Source of the DNA: an uncultured Collinsella sp.
GTDB lineage: Bacteria; Actinomycetota; Coriobacteriia; Coriobacteriales; Coriobacteriaceae
Reading direction: 5' to 3'
Assembly: GCA_902492935.1 (NCBI GenBank)
Contig: CABUNJ010000007.1
Location: 1 to 64,000, forward strand
Length of the DNA: 64,000 nucleotides
Shown piece after piece: positions 1-8,728 of the stretch (its first letter is position 1; each line of letters opens with the position of its first letter). Both the position numbers and the translations under genes were made by a program. Under the pieces are notes generated by a model. The model was not told the DNA's origin, did not search any database, and saw only the letters and a list, made by a program, of their open reading frames with translations.

Positions 1-126
1 GCCGACATAACCGGTGTAGCCTTCACGCAGCGAAGCTGTTGGAATAAATGCGACTTTTTTACTTTCAATTTCTTCCTTTATCAGACTTCCTACACTTGAA
101 AAGTGAGAACATAAAAACAGTTTCAT
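1..126 (-). CDS. Peptidase S51-like protein, N-terminal 42 residues (partial)
   Basis: The gene runs off the left edge of the window, so only the first 42 codons are visible. The start is an ATG at 126-124 with an AGGAGA ribosome binding site a few bases upstream. The visible protein begins MKLFLCSHFSSVGSL and continues to a VAFIPTAS strand followed by a glycine/tyrosine turn. This opening resembles the class I glutamine-amidotransferase fold of the dipeptidase E (S51) family, where a short beta strand is followed by an IPTAS-type segment. The catalytic serine region lies outside the window, so activity cannot be judged. Codons are AT-rich (aaa, ata, ttt) compared with genes to the right, which may mean a different origin. 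The family assignment is an inference from a short stretch. Confidence 0.6.
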   Translation of the reverse strand, partial: MKLFLCSHFSSVGSLIKEEIESKKVAFIPTASLREGYTGYVG

Positions 127-230
127 CAATATTCTCCTTTATATATAAATTCTTATTTGTTGAACTAAGCCGTGTATACCATACCCTCCAATGAAAGAAC
201 GCCCTGATATAGCGAAATTTTGCCGTTTTC

Positions 231-360
231 CTGCGTACGTGCGTACACACTCCACAGGAATTCTAAGGGGCCTGCCCCCTTAGCACGCGGACTTTGGAAC
301 AAAGTCTAGTGTGCTACGCCTTGCCAGAGGTGTACTGGCTCCCGGTACGCACGTACGCAG
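231..360. repeat. Nested palindromic element with 16-nt inverted ends
   Basis: A perfect 16-nt inverted repeat (231-246 and 345-360) encloses about 98 bases. Inside it sit further self-complementary pieces: an 8-bp stem at 263-270/276-283, and a two-part stem in which 281-286 pairs with 311-316 and 290-296 pairs with 300-306 around a 3-nt loop. No reading frame explains it. It could be a small non-autonomous (MITE- or REP-like) element or a structured RNA. It lies in the gap between the divergently placed peptidase start and the dehydrogenase terminators. Confidence 0.6.
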
Positions 361-429
361 CAATTGCCATCAATGCGCCATATAGGTGGCGATCAAGTTC
401 GCACAAAGCGACCTTGATCCCGCAAAACA

Positions 430-468
430 AAAGGCAGGATACCATCACCACGATGATACCCTGCCTTT
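430..468. terminator. Terminator-like hairpin, first of three
   Basis: The 9-base arm at 430-438 pairs with 460-468, with an imperfect inner extension. An A-rich run precedes it on the plus strand, which would be a U-rich tail for transcription from the right. It probably backs up the stronger terminator at 521-569. Confidence 0.45.
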
Positions 469-520
469 GTTCGTTCCTGTTTACCGTTCCGAGTAGTCCT
501 TCCGCAGAATTTCAGATAAA

Positions 521-569
521 CAAAAAACGTACCCGAACCCTTTCTCGTGAAGAATCGGGTTCGGGTACG
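521..569 (-). terminator. Rho-independent terminator for the dehydrogenase gene
   Basis: A perfect 13-bp stem (528-540 with 557-569) is followed, in the minus direction, by a run of T (complement of 522-527). It is well placed to stop transcription of the minus-strand dehydrogenase gene that ends at 640. Confidence 0.8.
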
Positions 570-590
570 AACTGAATGGCGGAGCAATAT

Positions 591-629
591 AAACCACCAC
601 AAAGGTGCCTGTCCCCTTTGTGGTGGTTT
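591..629. terminator. 15-bp hairpin, terminator-like, repeated at 8206
   Basis: A perfect 15-bp stem (591-605 with 615-629) has a 9-nt loop, with A residues at the left foot and T residues at the right foot, so it could act in both directions. Nearly the same stem sequence forms the terminator at 8206-8244, so this is a dispersed terminator family rather than a one-off. Confidence 0.7.
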
Positions 630-639
630 TGGCCTAGAG

Positions 640-1722
640 CTAGAGCGTGTGGCCGTAGGCGTTGGCAGCCTTGATGGCGGCGGCGAACTTTTCGTCGGTG
701 AAGGGCTCCGGGTTGCCCTGCTTCCACTCATTGGTGCCGTGCGCGTATTCGCACAGGGCAGGGATATCGGCCTCGGAAAGGCCGACTTGCTTAAGTGTCA
801 CGGGTAGACTCATCTGCTTGTTAAAGGCAGCGTAGCGCTCAAGGTTCTCGGTATCGCCCGTATAGGCAAACAGCACGAGCACGCCCAGGCTCACGACCTC
901 GCCATGCAGGTAGGTGCCCTCGCGCGGAATGCTGCAGGTGGCGTTGTAGAACGCATGCGCCACGCTCGAGTTGTAGTAGTAATCGTTTTGGTTGGTCAGG
1001 TTGGAGACATAGCCCGTGTTGACCACGATATCGAGCGCGATCTGCTTGACGGCCTCGGTCGACAGGTTCTGGCGAACGTCCTCAAGACCCTGCACGCCAT
1101 AGGTAAACAGCGGCTCGGAGCAGGTGTGTGCGAGCGCCAGGCCAAGACCGGCGGTGTGCTCCAGGTTGCCGGCGCTCGTGGCGTACTCGACCTCGGGCTG
1201 CTTGGACAGGGCATCGCCCACGCCCGCCCAGAAGTATTCTGCCGGAGCCTCGGCGATGATCTTGGGGTTGATGAAGATGTGCGCGGGGCGGTTGGGGTAC
1301 GAATAGCCCTCGAGCGAGCCGTCGTCGTTGTAGACAACGGCAATGGCGGTCGCGGCCGAGCAGTTGGAGCAGATCGTCGGCACCGTAAAGACGATCTTAT
1401 TGAGCTCGATGGCTGCGGTCTTCACGGTATCGAGCGCCTTGCCGCCGCCACAGGCAATGAGCACGTCGGCTTCCTGGCAGGCGGCGGAGTTTACGACCTT
1501 GGCGATATTGGCGCGCGTACTGTTGGTACCGTAGACGCGTGTCTCCAGAATCTCGACGTCGGTGCCCTCCAGTGCCGCTTCGATACTGGGAAGCGCCGCG
1601 GCCAGTGCTCGTTTACCACCGATAATCGCGACCTTGGCCGCTCCGTACTCGTCCAGCGCGCCGGGCAGCTCGTCAAAGCAGTCCTCGCCGACGGTGTAGT
1701 CGCTCATTCCAATCGTGCGCAT
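640..1722 (-). CDS. Iron-containing alcohol / glycerol dehydrogenase family protein
   Basis: This 360-residue protein belongs to the group III (iron- or zinc-dependent) alcohol dehydrogenase family, closest in layout to glycerol dehydrogenase, which oxidises a polyol or alcohol with NAD in the cytosol. A dinucleotide-binding GGGKALDTVK motif is at about residues 92-101. Metal ligand candidates are the Asp in GVGDALS and His residues in VAHAFYN and YLHGEV. The start has an AAGAAGG ribosome binding site 6 bases upstream. It is a single-gene unit with stacked terminators downstream. The metal site appears complete, so an active enzyme is likely. The substrate (glycerol, 1,2-propanediol, a sugar alcohol) cannot be read from the sequence. 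Confidence 0.85.
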   Translation of the reverse strand: MRTIGMSDYTVGEDCFDELPGALDEYGAAKVAIIGGKRALAAALPSIEAALEGTDVEILETRVYGTNSTRANIAKVVNSAACQEADVLIACGGGKALDTVKTAAIELNKIVFTVPTICSNCSAATAIAVVYNDDGSLEGYSYPNRPAHIFINPKIIAEAPAEYFWAGVGDALSKQPEVEYATSAGNLEHTAGLGLALAHTCSEPLFTYGVQGLEDVRQNLSTEAVKQIALDIVVNTGYVSNLTNQNDYYYNSSVAHAFYNATCSIPREGTYLHGEVVSLGVLVLFAYTGDTENLERYAAFNKQMSLPVTLKQVGLSEADIPALCEYAHGTNEWKQGNPEPFTDEKFAAAIKAANAYGHTL

Positions 1723-1867
1723 AGCAGCCTTCTTTCGTTAGATAAAGTGCTTTCAGGTATTTTGCTCCAAGTGAGTGCTTGCGACCGCGAGAAATTTCTA
1801 AAGTATGAAACCGATGTTGAGGGTTTTTCGCCGGCGTTGACCGTGCTACCATACAGCGCATAAGCGT

Positions 1868-2170
1868 TGATGGGGACGAGTAGTCGGCCGTCCGCGTGCT
1901 ACAGAGAGCGGGGAGCGCTGAGAACCCGTGCATGCGACCGATGAAAATCACCCCGGAGCTGCGGTCCCAACGGACGCGCCGTACAGGCACGTCTTAGTAG
2001 ACATCGCCGAGATGGTCGTCGATACAGGCCAGCCGAGTAACGGATGCGAGCGCGCTGGAATGCGGGCGAGGGCATCTAAGCTGGGTGGTTAAGCGAAGAG
2101 CTTTTGCGGGCGCGCAGCCCGATTTGTGGCGCTTCGTCCCAGCTTGCAGGGACGGGCGCTTTTTTGGTGC
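1868..2170 (+). promoter_or_regulatory. T-box leader of ileS (tRNA-Ile sensing)
   Basis: The leader shows the usual T-box order. Stem I elements lie near 1870-1925 (a GACGAGTAG turn and an ACAGAGAGC stretch). A plausible isoleucine specifier AUC at 1947-1949 is followed by A. The T-box sequence with GGGTGG is at 2081-2095. A terminator hairpin at 2129-2159 follows, with a T run at 2160-2165. The expected behaviour is that uncharged tRNA-Ile stabilises the antiterminator and lets ileS be transcribed. The specifier position is an inference. A TTGACC at 1837 could be the -35 box of its promoter. Confidence 0.8.
2129..2166 (+). terminator. T-box-controlled intrinsic terminator before ileS
   Basis: A GC-rich stem (2129-2140 with 2149-2159, one bulge) is followed by six T. 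It overlaps the region that would form the antiterminator with the T-box sequence, so it is the regulated terminator rather than the end of a gene. Confidence 0.75.
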
Positions 2171-2208
2171 CCAACGGGCGCGTGCGCCCACGACATGAAA
2201 GGGGTACC

Positions 2209-5010
2209 GTGGCAAACGAGTACAAGCAGACGATGAATCTGCCCAAAACCGGTTTTCCCATGCGTGCCGGTCTTTCCAAGTCCGAGCCCAAGCGACTCAA
2301 GGACTGGCAGGACAACAAGGTCTACGAGCAGGTTCTGAAGAAGAACGAGGGTCACAAGAAGTTCGTGCTGCACGACGGCCCTCCGTACGCCAACGGCCCG
2401 ATTCACATCGGCCACGCCATGAACAAGATCTCCAAGGACATGATCAACCGCTACTGGATGATGCAGGGCTATGAGGTTCCCTATGTCCCCGGTTGGGACT
2501 GCCATGGCCAGCCGATTGAGCACAAGGTCGAGGAGAAGCTCGGCACCGAGAAGTTCAACCAGACCTCCACGGCCAAGATCCGTGAGCTCTGCAATGAGTT
2601 CGCTGTCGAGAACATTGAGCTGCAGAAGGCCGGCTTCCGTCGTCTGGGCGTGCTCGGCGACTGGGACAACCCCTACCTGACGCTCTATCACCAGCATGAC
2701 GCCGCCGACATCGAGGTCTTCAAGGCCATGTTCGACAAGGGCATGATCTATCGCGGTCACAAGCCCGTCCACTGGTGCAAGCACTGCCACACCGCACTCG
2801 CCGAGGCCGAGATCGAGTACTCCGACGAGACGAGCCCCTCCATCTTCGTGCGCTTTGAGATGACCTCCAAGCCCGCCGGCCTCGAGAACTTCGACGGCCC
2901 GGTCGACTTTATCATCTGGACGACCACGCCGTGGACCATCCCCTCCGACCAGGCCGTTTCCCTCAAGCCCGGCGCCGCCTACGTCGCCGTTGAGCACGAT
3001 GGGCGTGCCGAGGTCATGCTCGAGGACCTGGCTCCCAACTGCTGTGAGGAGTTTGGCTGGGAGTACACCCCGGTCATGGTCGACGGCAAGCCCTACGTGG
3101 TTCCCGCCGAGACCTTCCACCACATCCACTACAAGCAGCCGATCTTTGACGGCGTTGAGGGCGTGGCACTACTTGCCGATTACGTCGGTGTCGACGACGG
3201 TACCGGTATCGTCCACAACTCGCCCGGCCACGGCGTCGACGACTACTTCGCCTGCCTCAAGGAGGGCATCACCGACATCTGCATGCCGGTCGATGACGAC
3301 GGCAAGTTCTACACCGGCGAGGAATTTGGCACCGGTGGCCCCTTCAGCGGCATGGATACCGATGAGGCCAATCCGCACATCATCGAGTTCCTGCGCGAGC
3401 GCGGCACCCTGGTTCTCGAGAAGAAGATCACGCACAGCTATCCGCACTGCTGGCGCTGCAAGCACCCGGTGCTCTTCCGTGCTACCGACCAGTGGTTCGT
3501 CTCGATGGACAAGACGGGTCTGCGCGAGCAGGCTGGCAAGGAGGTCCGCGAGAACGTCAAGTGGTATCCGGCCCATGCCGCCAACCGCATCGGCGCCATG
3601 GTCGAGCAGCGTCCCGACTGGTGCATCAGCCGCCAGCGCAACTGGGGCGTGCCTATCCCCAGCTACACCTGCGCCGACTGCGGCGAGAAGGTCTTGAACG
3701 ACGCTACGCTCGACGCCGTCATCAAGCTCTTCCACGAGAAGGGCTCTGACGCCTGGTTCACCGACGCTCCCGAGAGCTACCTGGGCGATGCCTGCGTCTG
3801 CCCCAAGTGCGGCGGCCATCACCTCAAGGCTGATAAGGACATCCTCGACGTGTGGTGGGACTCCGGCGTGTCTTGGAAGGCCGTCTGCGAGTATCGCCCC
3901 GAGCTTGAGTACCCGGCGGACGTGTATCTCGAGGGCTCCGACCAGCACCGCGGTTGGTTCCAGAGCTCGCTGCTTACCTCGGTGGGTGCCAACGGTCACG
4001 CTCCGTACAAGGCAGTCGTCTCGCAGGGCTTCACGCTCGACGGCCAGGGCCGCAAGATGTCCAAGTCGCTCGGCAACGTCATCGACCCCAACAAGGTCTG
4101 CGACGAGATGGGCGCCGACATCATCCGTCTGTGGGTTGCCTCCGTTGACACCAGCTCCGACGTGTCCATCGACCACGAGATTCTTGCTCGTACGTCCGAT
4201 GCCTACCGTCGTTTCCGCAACACGCTGCGCTTCCTGCTCTCTGAGCTCGAGGGTCAGTTTGAGCCCGAGACCGACGGCGTCGCCTTTGCCGACCTGCTGC
4301 CGCTCGACAAGCTCATGGTTGCCCGCCTGACCCAGGTCCAGGCCGAGGTCGACGATGCTTACGCCAGCTACGAGTTCCCGCGCGCTTACCGTGCGCTTTA
4401 CGACTTCGTGGTTACCGAGCTCTCCAACGTGTACCTCGACGCCCTGAAGGACCGTCTGTACTGCGAGAAGCCCGGTTCGCTCGAGCGCCGCAGCGCCCAG
4501 ACCGTGTTGGCTGAGCTCTTCTCGATGCTCATGCGCGACCTGCAGCCGATCCTGTCCTACACGGTCGACGAGGCCATGGCCTATGCGCCCGCCGGCTGCG
4601 TCGATCACCAGAAGTACGCCGCGCTGCTCGATTGGTACAAGTCGCCCATCACGGTCGACGAGGCTAATGAGTTTGAGGGCGTGCTCGAGGCTTCGCTCGA
4701 GCTCCGTAGCGCCGTGACCAAGGCCCTTGAGGATGCCCGTTCTGTCGGCACCTTCACCAAGAGCCAGCAGGTTCGCGTCAAGGCGGTCGTTCCCGCCGAG
4801 ATGTATGCGCTGCTGACCGGCGACAAGGCTGTCGACCTGGCCGAGTTCTACATCGTCTCCGATGTTGAGCTGACCCAGGGCGAGGAGCTCTCCGTTGCTA
4901 TTGAGGCTGCCGAGGGCGAGTGCTGCGTCCGTTGCTGGAACTATCGCACCACCGTCGGCGAGTACAACGGCCACGCTCACATCTGCAAACGTTGTGCCGA
5001 AGCGCTGTAA
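2209..5010 (+). CDS. ileS: Isoleucyl-tRNA synthetase
   Basis: The protein charges tRNA-Ile with isoleucine in the cytosol. The GTG at 2209 is chosen as start because it follows a GAAAGGGG ribosome binding site and gives the usual ~930-residue bacterial protein (933 aa). Longer in-frame starts fall inside the T-box terminator. The class I signatures are present: HIGH at 66-69 and KMSKS at 616-620, with the editing (CP1) domain between them. The C-terminal zinc finger is intact, with cysteines at 905/906/909 and CKRC at 926-929. Expression is controlled by the T-box leader, and a terminator follows at 5054. Confidence 0.97.
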   Translation: MANEYKQTMNLPKTGFPMRAGLSKSEPKRLKDWQDNKVYEQVLKKNEGHKKFVLHDGPPYANGPIHIGHAMNKISKDMINRYWMMQGYEVPYVPGWDCHGQPIEHKVEEKLGTEKFNQTSTAKIRELCNEFAVENIELQKAGFRRLGVLGDWDNPYLTLYHQHDAADIEVFKAMFDKGMIYRGHKPVHWCKHCHTALAEAEIEYSDETSPSIFVRFEMTSKPAGLENFDGPVDFIIWTTTPWTIPSDQAVSLKPGAAYVAVEHDGRAEVMLEDLAPNCCEEFGWEYTPVMVDGKPYVVPAETFHHIHYKQPIFDGVEGVALLADYVGVDDGTGIVHNSPGHGVDDYFACLKEGITDICMPVDDDGKFYTGEEFGTGGPFSGMDTDEANPHIIEFLRERGTLVLEKKITHSYPHCWRCKHPVLFRATDQWFVSMDKTGLREQAGKEVRENVKWYPAHAANRIGAMVEQRPDWCISRQRNWGVPIPSYTCADCGEKVLNDATLDAVIKLFHEKGSDAWFTDAPESYLGDACVCPKCGGHHLKADKDILDVWWDSGVSWKAVCEYRPELEYPADVYLEGSDQHRGWFQSSLLTSVGANGHAPYKAVVSQGFTLDGQGRKMSKSLGNVIDPNKVCDEMGADIIRLWVASVDTSSDVSIDHEILARTSDAYRRFRNTLRFLLSELEGQFEPETDGVAFADLLPLDKLMVARLTQVQAEVDDAYASYEFPRAYRALYDFVVTELSNVYLDALKDRLYCEKPGSLERRSAQTVLAELFSMLMRDLQPILSYTVDEAMAYAPAGCVDHQKYAALLDWYKSPITVDEANEFEGVLEASLELRSAVTKALEDARSVGTFTKSQQVRVKAVVPAEMYALLTGDKAVDLAEFYIVSDVELTQGEELSVAIEAAEGECCVRCWNYRTTVGEYNGHAHICKRCAEAL

Positions 5011-5053
5011 GGCGCGGTAACGCGGCGTTTCCGCTGTTGGAACTAAAGCTATT

Positions 5054-5090
5054 AAGCGACATTCCGGTTTTCGGAATGTCGCTTTTGTTT
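5054..5090 (+). terminator. Terminator after ileS
   Basis: A 13-bp stem (5054-5066 with 5072-5084) with a 5-nt loop is followed by a T-rich tail. Confidence 0.85.
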
Positions 5091-5204
5091 TGTGCTGGTT
5101 ATTTCGCTTGCGTTGGTGGATATGTCGTGCGCTCTGCGTGTGGCAATATAAGATGGTTAATTGCGTTAAACGGAATTCGATTGTTCTGAGGGTAGGGGAT
5201 TTCT

Positions 5205-5804
5205 TTGGGTCGTACTGGGGATATGACGCCGCCTTTGCGTTGGCGGTTGGGTGTTGCTGGCGGGGTGGCGCTCGTTGTGCTGCTTGTTGACCAGTTGACC
5301 AAGCTTGCGGTTCGTGCCGTGGGCGATGCACTGCATGTGACCGTCATCCCCGGCGTGATCGACTTCCTGTTTGTCCGCAATATCGGCGCTGCCTTTAGCA
5401 TGGGCGAGGGGCATGGCATCGCGTTTGCCGTGCTGGCGCTGGCGGTCATTGTCGCTATTGCCGTGTACCTCGTTCGTGCACCCCAGCTCGCCCATCTTGA
5501 GGTTGTGGGCATGGCTATGGTCGCGGGCGGCGCCATTGGCAACGCTATCGATCGTTTGGCCTTTGGCTTCGTGACCGATTTTATTGCCACCACTTTCATC
5601 GACTTCCCCGTCTTTAACGTGGCCGATATCGGGATCACCGTAGGCGTTATGCTTGCCCTCATCGGCTACATGTTCTTGAGTCCCGCGGCCCGTGAGGTCG
5701 ATGCGACCGCCGAGCTTAACGCCCGTGATGAGGCCCGCGCTAAACGCAAAGCCAAGCAGCGTGGGGAGCGTGCCCGCAAGATTCGCGAAAGGAATGAGCG
5801 TTAA
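5205..5804 (+). CDS. lspA: Lipoprotein signal peptidase II
   Basis: LspA is the aspartic membrane protease that cuts the signal peptide of diacylglyceryl-modified prolipoproteins just before the lipobox cysteine. Four hydrophobic segments are visible, with the two catalytic aspartates in GNAIDR (D116) and FNVADIG (D141). A highly charged Lys/Arg/Glu tail of about 40 residues, longer than in most relatives, follows the last membrane segment. The start is uncertain. TTG at 5205 has an AGGGGA site 5 bases away, while ATG at 5223 has only a GGGG very close by. The gene overlaps rluD by one base, a widespread lspA-rluD arrangement. It should process the predicted lipoproteins encoded at 44280-47460. 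Confidence 0.93.
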   Translation: MGRTGDMTPPLRWRLGVAGGVALVVLLVDQLTKLAVRAVGDALHVTVIPGVIDFLFVRNIGAAFSMGEGHGIAFAVLALAVIVAIAVYLVRAPQLAHLEVVGMAMVAGGAIGNAIDRLAFGFVTDFIATTFIDFPVFNVADIGITVGVMLALIGYMFLSPAAREVDATAELNARDEARAKRKAKQRGERARKIRERNER

Positions 5805-6817
5805 TGGCCGACATCCATATTCTTGTTGCCGACGATTCCGCTGGTCAGCGTCTTGACGCCTATTTGGGCGCCAACGATGGCTGTCCCACGCGCTCTGCCT
5901 GTGCGCATCTGATCGAGGGCGGTGCCGTAATCGTGAACGGCGAGACCTGCCTGTCAAAAAAGTATGCCGTGCGCTCCGGTGACCGCATCTCGGTCGACCT
6001 GCCCGAGCCGCACGATCCGACTGACGTGAGTCCTGAGGCCATTCCCCTCGATATTCGTTACGAGGACGACTATCTCATTGTGCTCTCCAAGCAGCGCGGG
6101 CTGGTGTGCCATCCCGCCCACGGCCACGAGAGCGGCACGCTTGCGAATGCCCTGGTCTATCACTGCGGTATCGACCATCTGGGCACCGTGCAGGGCGAGG
6201 ACCGCCCCGGTATCGTGCATCGCTTGGATCGCGATACCTCGGGTCTCATGCTTGCGGCAAAGGACGACGACACCCAGCGCGCGCTCCAAAATCTTATCCG
6301 TACGCGCACGCTCGACCGCCGCTACATTACGCTCGTTCACGGTCATATCGCTATGGATGAAGGCACCATTAACACCGGCATTGCCCGTTCTACGCGTGAC
6401 CGTGTCAAGATGGCGGTATCCGATGATCCCTTTGCGCGCCAGGCCATTACGACCTTTAAGGTCCTCGAGCGCTTTGATTCCACGCGTTTTGACGACGGCT
6501 ACACGCTCGTCGAGTGCCACCTGTTTACGGGCCGCACACATCAGATTCGCGTGCATATGCGCCATATCAACCACGCCTGCGTGGGCGATCCACTCTACGG
6601 CAAGTGCGATGCACGCGCCGATCAAGGTCTGACCAGGCAGTTCCTTCATTCTTGGCGCGTCGCATTCGACCATCCCGTGACGGGGGAGCGCATTGAGTGC
6701 CGCGACGAGCTGCCGTGGGATCTCGCTGCGGTTCTTGACGACCTGGCCCCGCGTTCGCTCGGCCGCACTGCCGCCGGTGACGAAATCGTTCCGCAGCTCG
6801 GTCTGCTCGAAGCCTAG
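5804..6817 (+). CDS. rluD: RluD-type 23S rRNA pseudouridine synthase
   Basis: The 337-residue protein converts uridines in large-subunit rRNA (helix 69 positions in the best-known members) to pseudouridine. An S4-like RNA-binding domain occupies roughly residues 1-75. The RluA-family catalytic domain follows, with the HRLDRDTSG motif at 139-147 and catalytic Asp 142. It also shows the conserved HQIRVHM segment. The start codon overlaps the lspA stop, so the two are translationally coupled. The exact modified positions are inferred from the family; RluA/RluC-type specificity cannot be excluded. Confidence 0.9.
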   Translation: MADIHILVADDSAGQRLDAYLGANDGCPTRSACAHLIEGGAVIVNGETCLSKKYAVRSGDRISVDLPEPHDPTDVSPEAIPLDIRYEDDYLIVLSKQRGLVCHPAHGHESGTLANALVYHCGIDHLGTVQGEDRPGIVHRLDRDTSGLMLAAKDDDTQRALQNLIRTRTLDRRYITLVHGHIAMDEGTINTGIARSTRDRVKMAVSDDPFARQAITTFKVLERFDSTRFDDGYTLVECHLFTGRTHQIRVHMRHINHACVGDPLYGKCDARADQGLTRQFLHSWRVAFDHPVTGERIECRDELPWDLAAVLDDLAPRSLGRTAAGDEIVPQLGLLEA

Positions 6818-6899
6818 CCAGTATTAGGTGGTTTCTTGAACTCGGTAAGCCTGCGGTAAGATATACGGTTGTTTACGTAACGCGTTCTCGGGAGCCTGC

Positions 6900-8195
6900 A
6901 TGCTCGCCTTTTTACAAACCAACACACCCATCGTGATCTTCAACCAGATTGTCGTCACGCTGCTCACGGTCTGTTTTCTGTACCAGGTGGTCTTCTTTGT
7001 CATCGGCGCTCTCCGTGGCGAGGTCGCGCCTCCCAAGGCCAAAAAACTCCACCGGTACGCCTTCTTCATTGCTGCGCATAACGAGGAAGCCGTAATTGCC
7101 AATCTCGTTCGCTCCATCAAGGACCAGGACTATCCGTCCGAGCTCATCGAGGTCTTTGTCGTTGCCGACGCCTGCACCGATAACACCGCCCAGCTCGCGC
7201 GTGAGGCCGGTGCCATTGTTTACGAGCGCAATGACCTGGCCCGTAAGGGCAAGAGCTGGGTCATGGACTTTGGTTTCGATCGCATTCTCAACGAGTATCC
7301 CGACACGTTTGAGGGCTACTTTATCTTCGATGCCGATAACGTTATCTCCCGCGATTACGTCTCCAAGATGAACGATGCCTTTGACCAGGGTTTCCATGTG
7401 GTCACGAGCTATCGCAACTCTAAGAACTTCGGCAGCTCGTGGATCTCGGCAGCTAATGCCACCTGGTATCTGCGCGAGGCGCGCTTTCTCAATAACGCGC
7501 GCAACATCTGCAAGACGTCTTGTGCCGTCTCGGGTTCGGGCTACCTCATCTCCGCCAGCGTTATCGAGGGCATGCACGGTTGGCAGTTCCATACGCTGAC
7601 CGAGGATATCCAGTTCACCACGTTCTGTGCCATTCACGGCATTCGCATCGGTTATGCGCCGGCTGAGTTCTTTGACGAGCAGCCCGTGACGTTTAAGGCG
7701 TCCTGGAAACAGCGCATGCGTTGGACCAAGGGCTTCTACCAGGTCTTTTTTACCTACGGTAAGCACCTGGTCAAATCGACGTTCCGCTATCATCGCTTTG
7801 CTGCCTACGACATGTTTATGACGATCGCACCGGGCATGCTGCTGTCCCTGATCTCCATGCTCGCCAACGCGACCTTCCTCATCGTGGGCGGACTTTCGCA
7901 CGGCTTCTTGGCCACCGAGGTCGAGATGCAGGCCTGTGCCGCCTCGCTCATTATGACCTTCGCGATGATGTACCAGACCTTCTTTATCCTGGCGCTACTC
8001 ACGACCATCTTCGAGTACAAGCATATTCACTGCGCGCAAAAGTGGCGTCTGGTGACCAACTTGTTTACCTTCCCGATCTTTATGTTCAGCTATATTCCCA
8101 TCACGGTGGCTGCGCTGTTCCTAAAGGTCGACTGGGTCCCGACGCAGCACGCCGTCAACGTTACCCTCGACGAGGTCATGCAGGGCGCCAAATAA
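6900..8195 (+). CDS. Membrane glycosyltransferase, family 2
   Basis: This 431-residue processive-type GT2 enzyme has one N-terminal membrane segment (about residues 12-36), a cytosolic GT-A domain and at least three C-terminal membrane segments. The donor-binding DAD is at residues 144-146, a TED acid motif follows later, and QRMRW at 271-275 matches the QxxRW signature of synthases such as NodC, hyaluronan synthase and PgaC. It probably extends or exports a beta-linked surface polysaccharide, or glycosylates a lipid. The substrate cannot be told. No partner polysaccharide genes lie next to it. The ribosome binding site is GGGAG, 6 bases upstream, and a strong terminator follows. Confidence 0.85.
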   Translation: MLAFLQTNTPIVIFNQIVVTLLTVCFLYQVVFFVIGALRGEVAPPKAKKLHRYAFFIAAHNEEAVIANLVRSIKDQDYPSELIEVFVVADACTDNTAQLAREAGAIVYERNDLARKGKSWVMDFGFDRILNEYPDTFEGYFIFDADNVISRDYVSKMNDAFDQGFHVVTSYRNSKNFGSSWISAANATWYLREARFLNNARNICKTSCAVSGSGYLISASVIEGMHGWQFHTLTEDIQFTTFCAIHGIRIGYAPAEFFDEQPVTFKASWKQRMRWTKGFYQVFFTYGKHLVKSTFRYHRFAAYDMFMTIAPGMLLSLISMLANATFLIVGGLSHGFLATEVEMQACAASLIMTFAMMYQTFFILALLTTIFEYKHIHCAQKWRLVTNLFTFPIFMFSYIPITVAALFLKVDWVPTQHAVNVTLDEVMQGAK

Positions 8196-8205
8196 CCATC
8201 ACCAT

Positions 8206-8244
8206 AACCACCACAAGGGTACAGACACCTTTGTGGTGGTTTTT
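8206..8244 (+). terminator. Terminator after the GT2 gene
   Basis: A 14-bp stem (8206-8219 with 8228-8241, one G-U pair) is followed by five T. Its stem sequence is almost the same as that of the hairpin at 591-629. Confidence 0.85.
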
Positions 8245-8274
8245 GCTTTGAGTAGCTGTTCGTGGAGGCACACG

Positions 8275-8697
8275 ATGTTCTATATCCCATTTTGGATCTG
8301 CGCTATCGCTGGTGCCGGCATCGATGCGCGCGAGCGGCGGTTTCCGAATGCGCTTGCTGCCGCGTGTGCCGTGGCGGCATTTGCGGGCGTCTGGCTAGAT
8401 CTTGGCATGGACACGGCACTTGACCACGCCGGTCTTGCAGTCATCGTCTACCTTGGCCTTGTGCTTACCGAGTCGCTCTGGCGTCGTGTTCGCCACGCTC
8501 CTGGCATTGGCATGGGGGACGTCAAGGCACTCTTTGCGCTATGCACGCTCGACCCTATGGGCGGTATCGTCGCATTTGCCACTGCGCTCCTGGTCCTTGC
8601 CCTCTCCTGCCTCATCACGAAATCGCGCTCCCTGCCATTGCTCCCGTTTTTGGTGCCGATTTTTGCCATAATCGAGGTCGTGGACTGCACATTGTAA
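8275..8697 (+). CDS. Prepilin peptidase-like A24 protein, minimal form
   Basis: The 140-residue membrane protein matches the C-terminal catalytic half of type IV prepilin peptidases (family A24), which cut leader peptides of pilin-like proteins at the membrane. The two catalytic aspartates are visible: D17 in AGIDARER and D82 in the GMGD motif (79-82). It lacks the N-terminal zinc/methylase domain of full PilD, as archaeal-type and Flp (CpaA/TadV) peptidases do. The start at 8275 has a GGAGG site; an in-frame start at 8233 would lie inside the preceding terminator. No pilin or secretion genes are in the window, so its substrate is unknown. Confidence 0.8.
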   Translation: MFYIPFWICAIAGAGIDARERRFPNALAAACAVAAFAGVWLDLGMDTALDHAGLAVIVYLGLVLTESLWRRVRHAPGIGMGDVKALFALCTLDPMGGIVAFATALLVLALSCLITKSRSLPLLPFLVPIFAIIEVVDCTL

Positions 8698-8728
8698 CCG
8701 ATTGCGCATCCTTCTTAAGGAGCATGCC

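Noticed and set aside
904..1863. A 319-codon open frame on the plus strand
   Set aside because: It lies antisense to the dehydrogenase gene, has no ribosome binding site, and its protein has the Arg/Gly/Val-rich composition of a high-GC shadow frame.
3169..5331. A 720-codon open frame on the minus strand
   Set aside because: It mirrors ileS codon for codon in a GC-rich gene, shows no recognisable domain, and would read through the ileS terminator.
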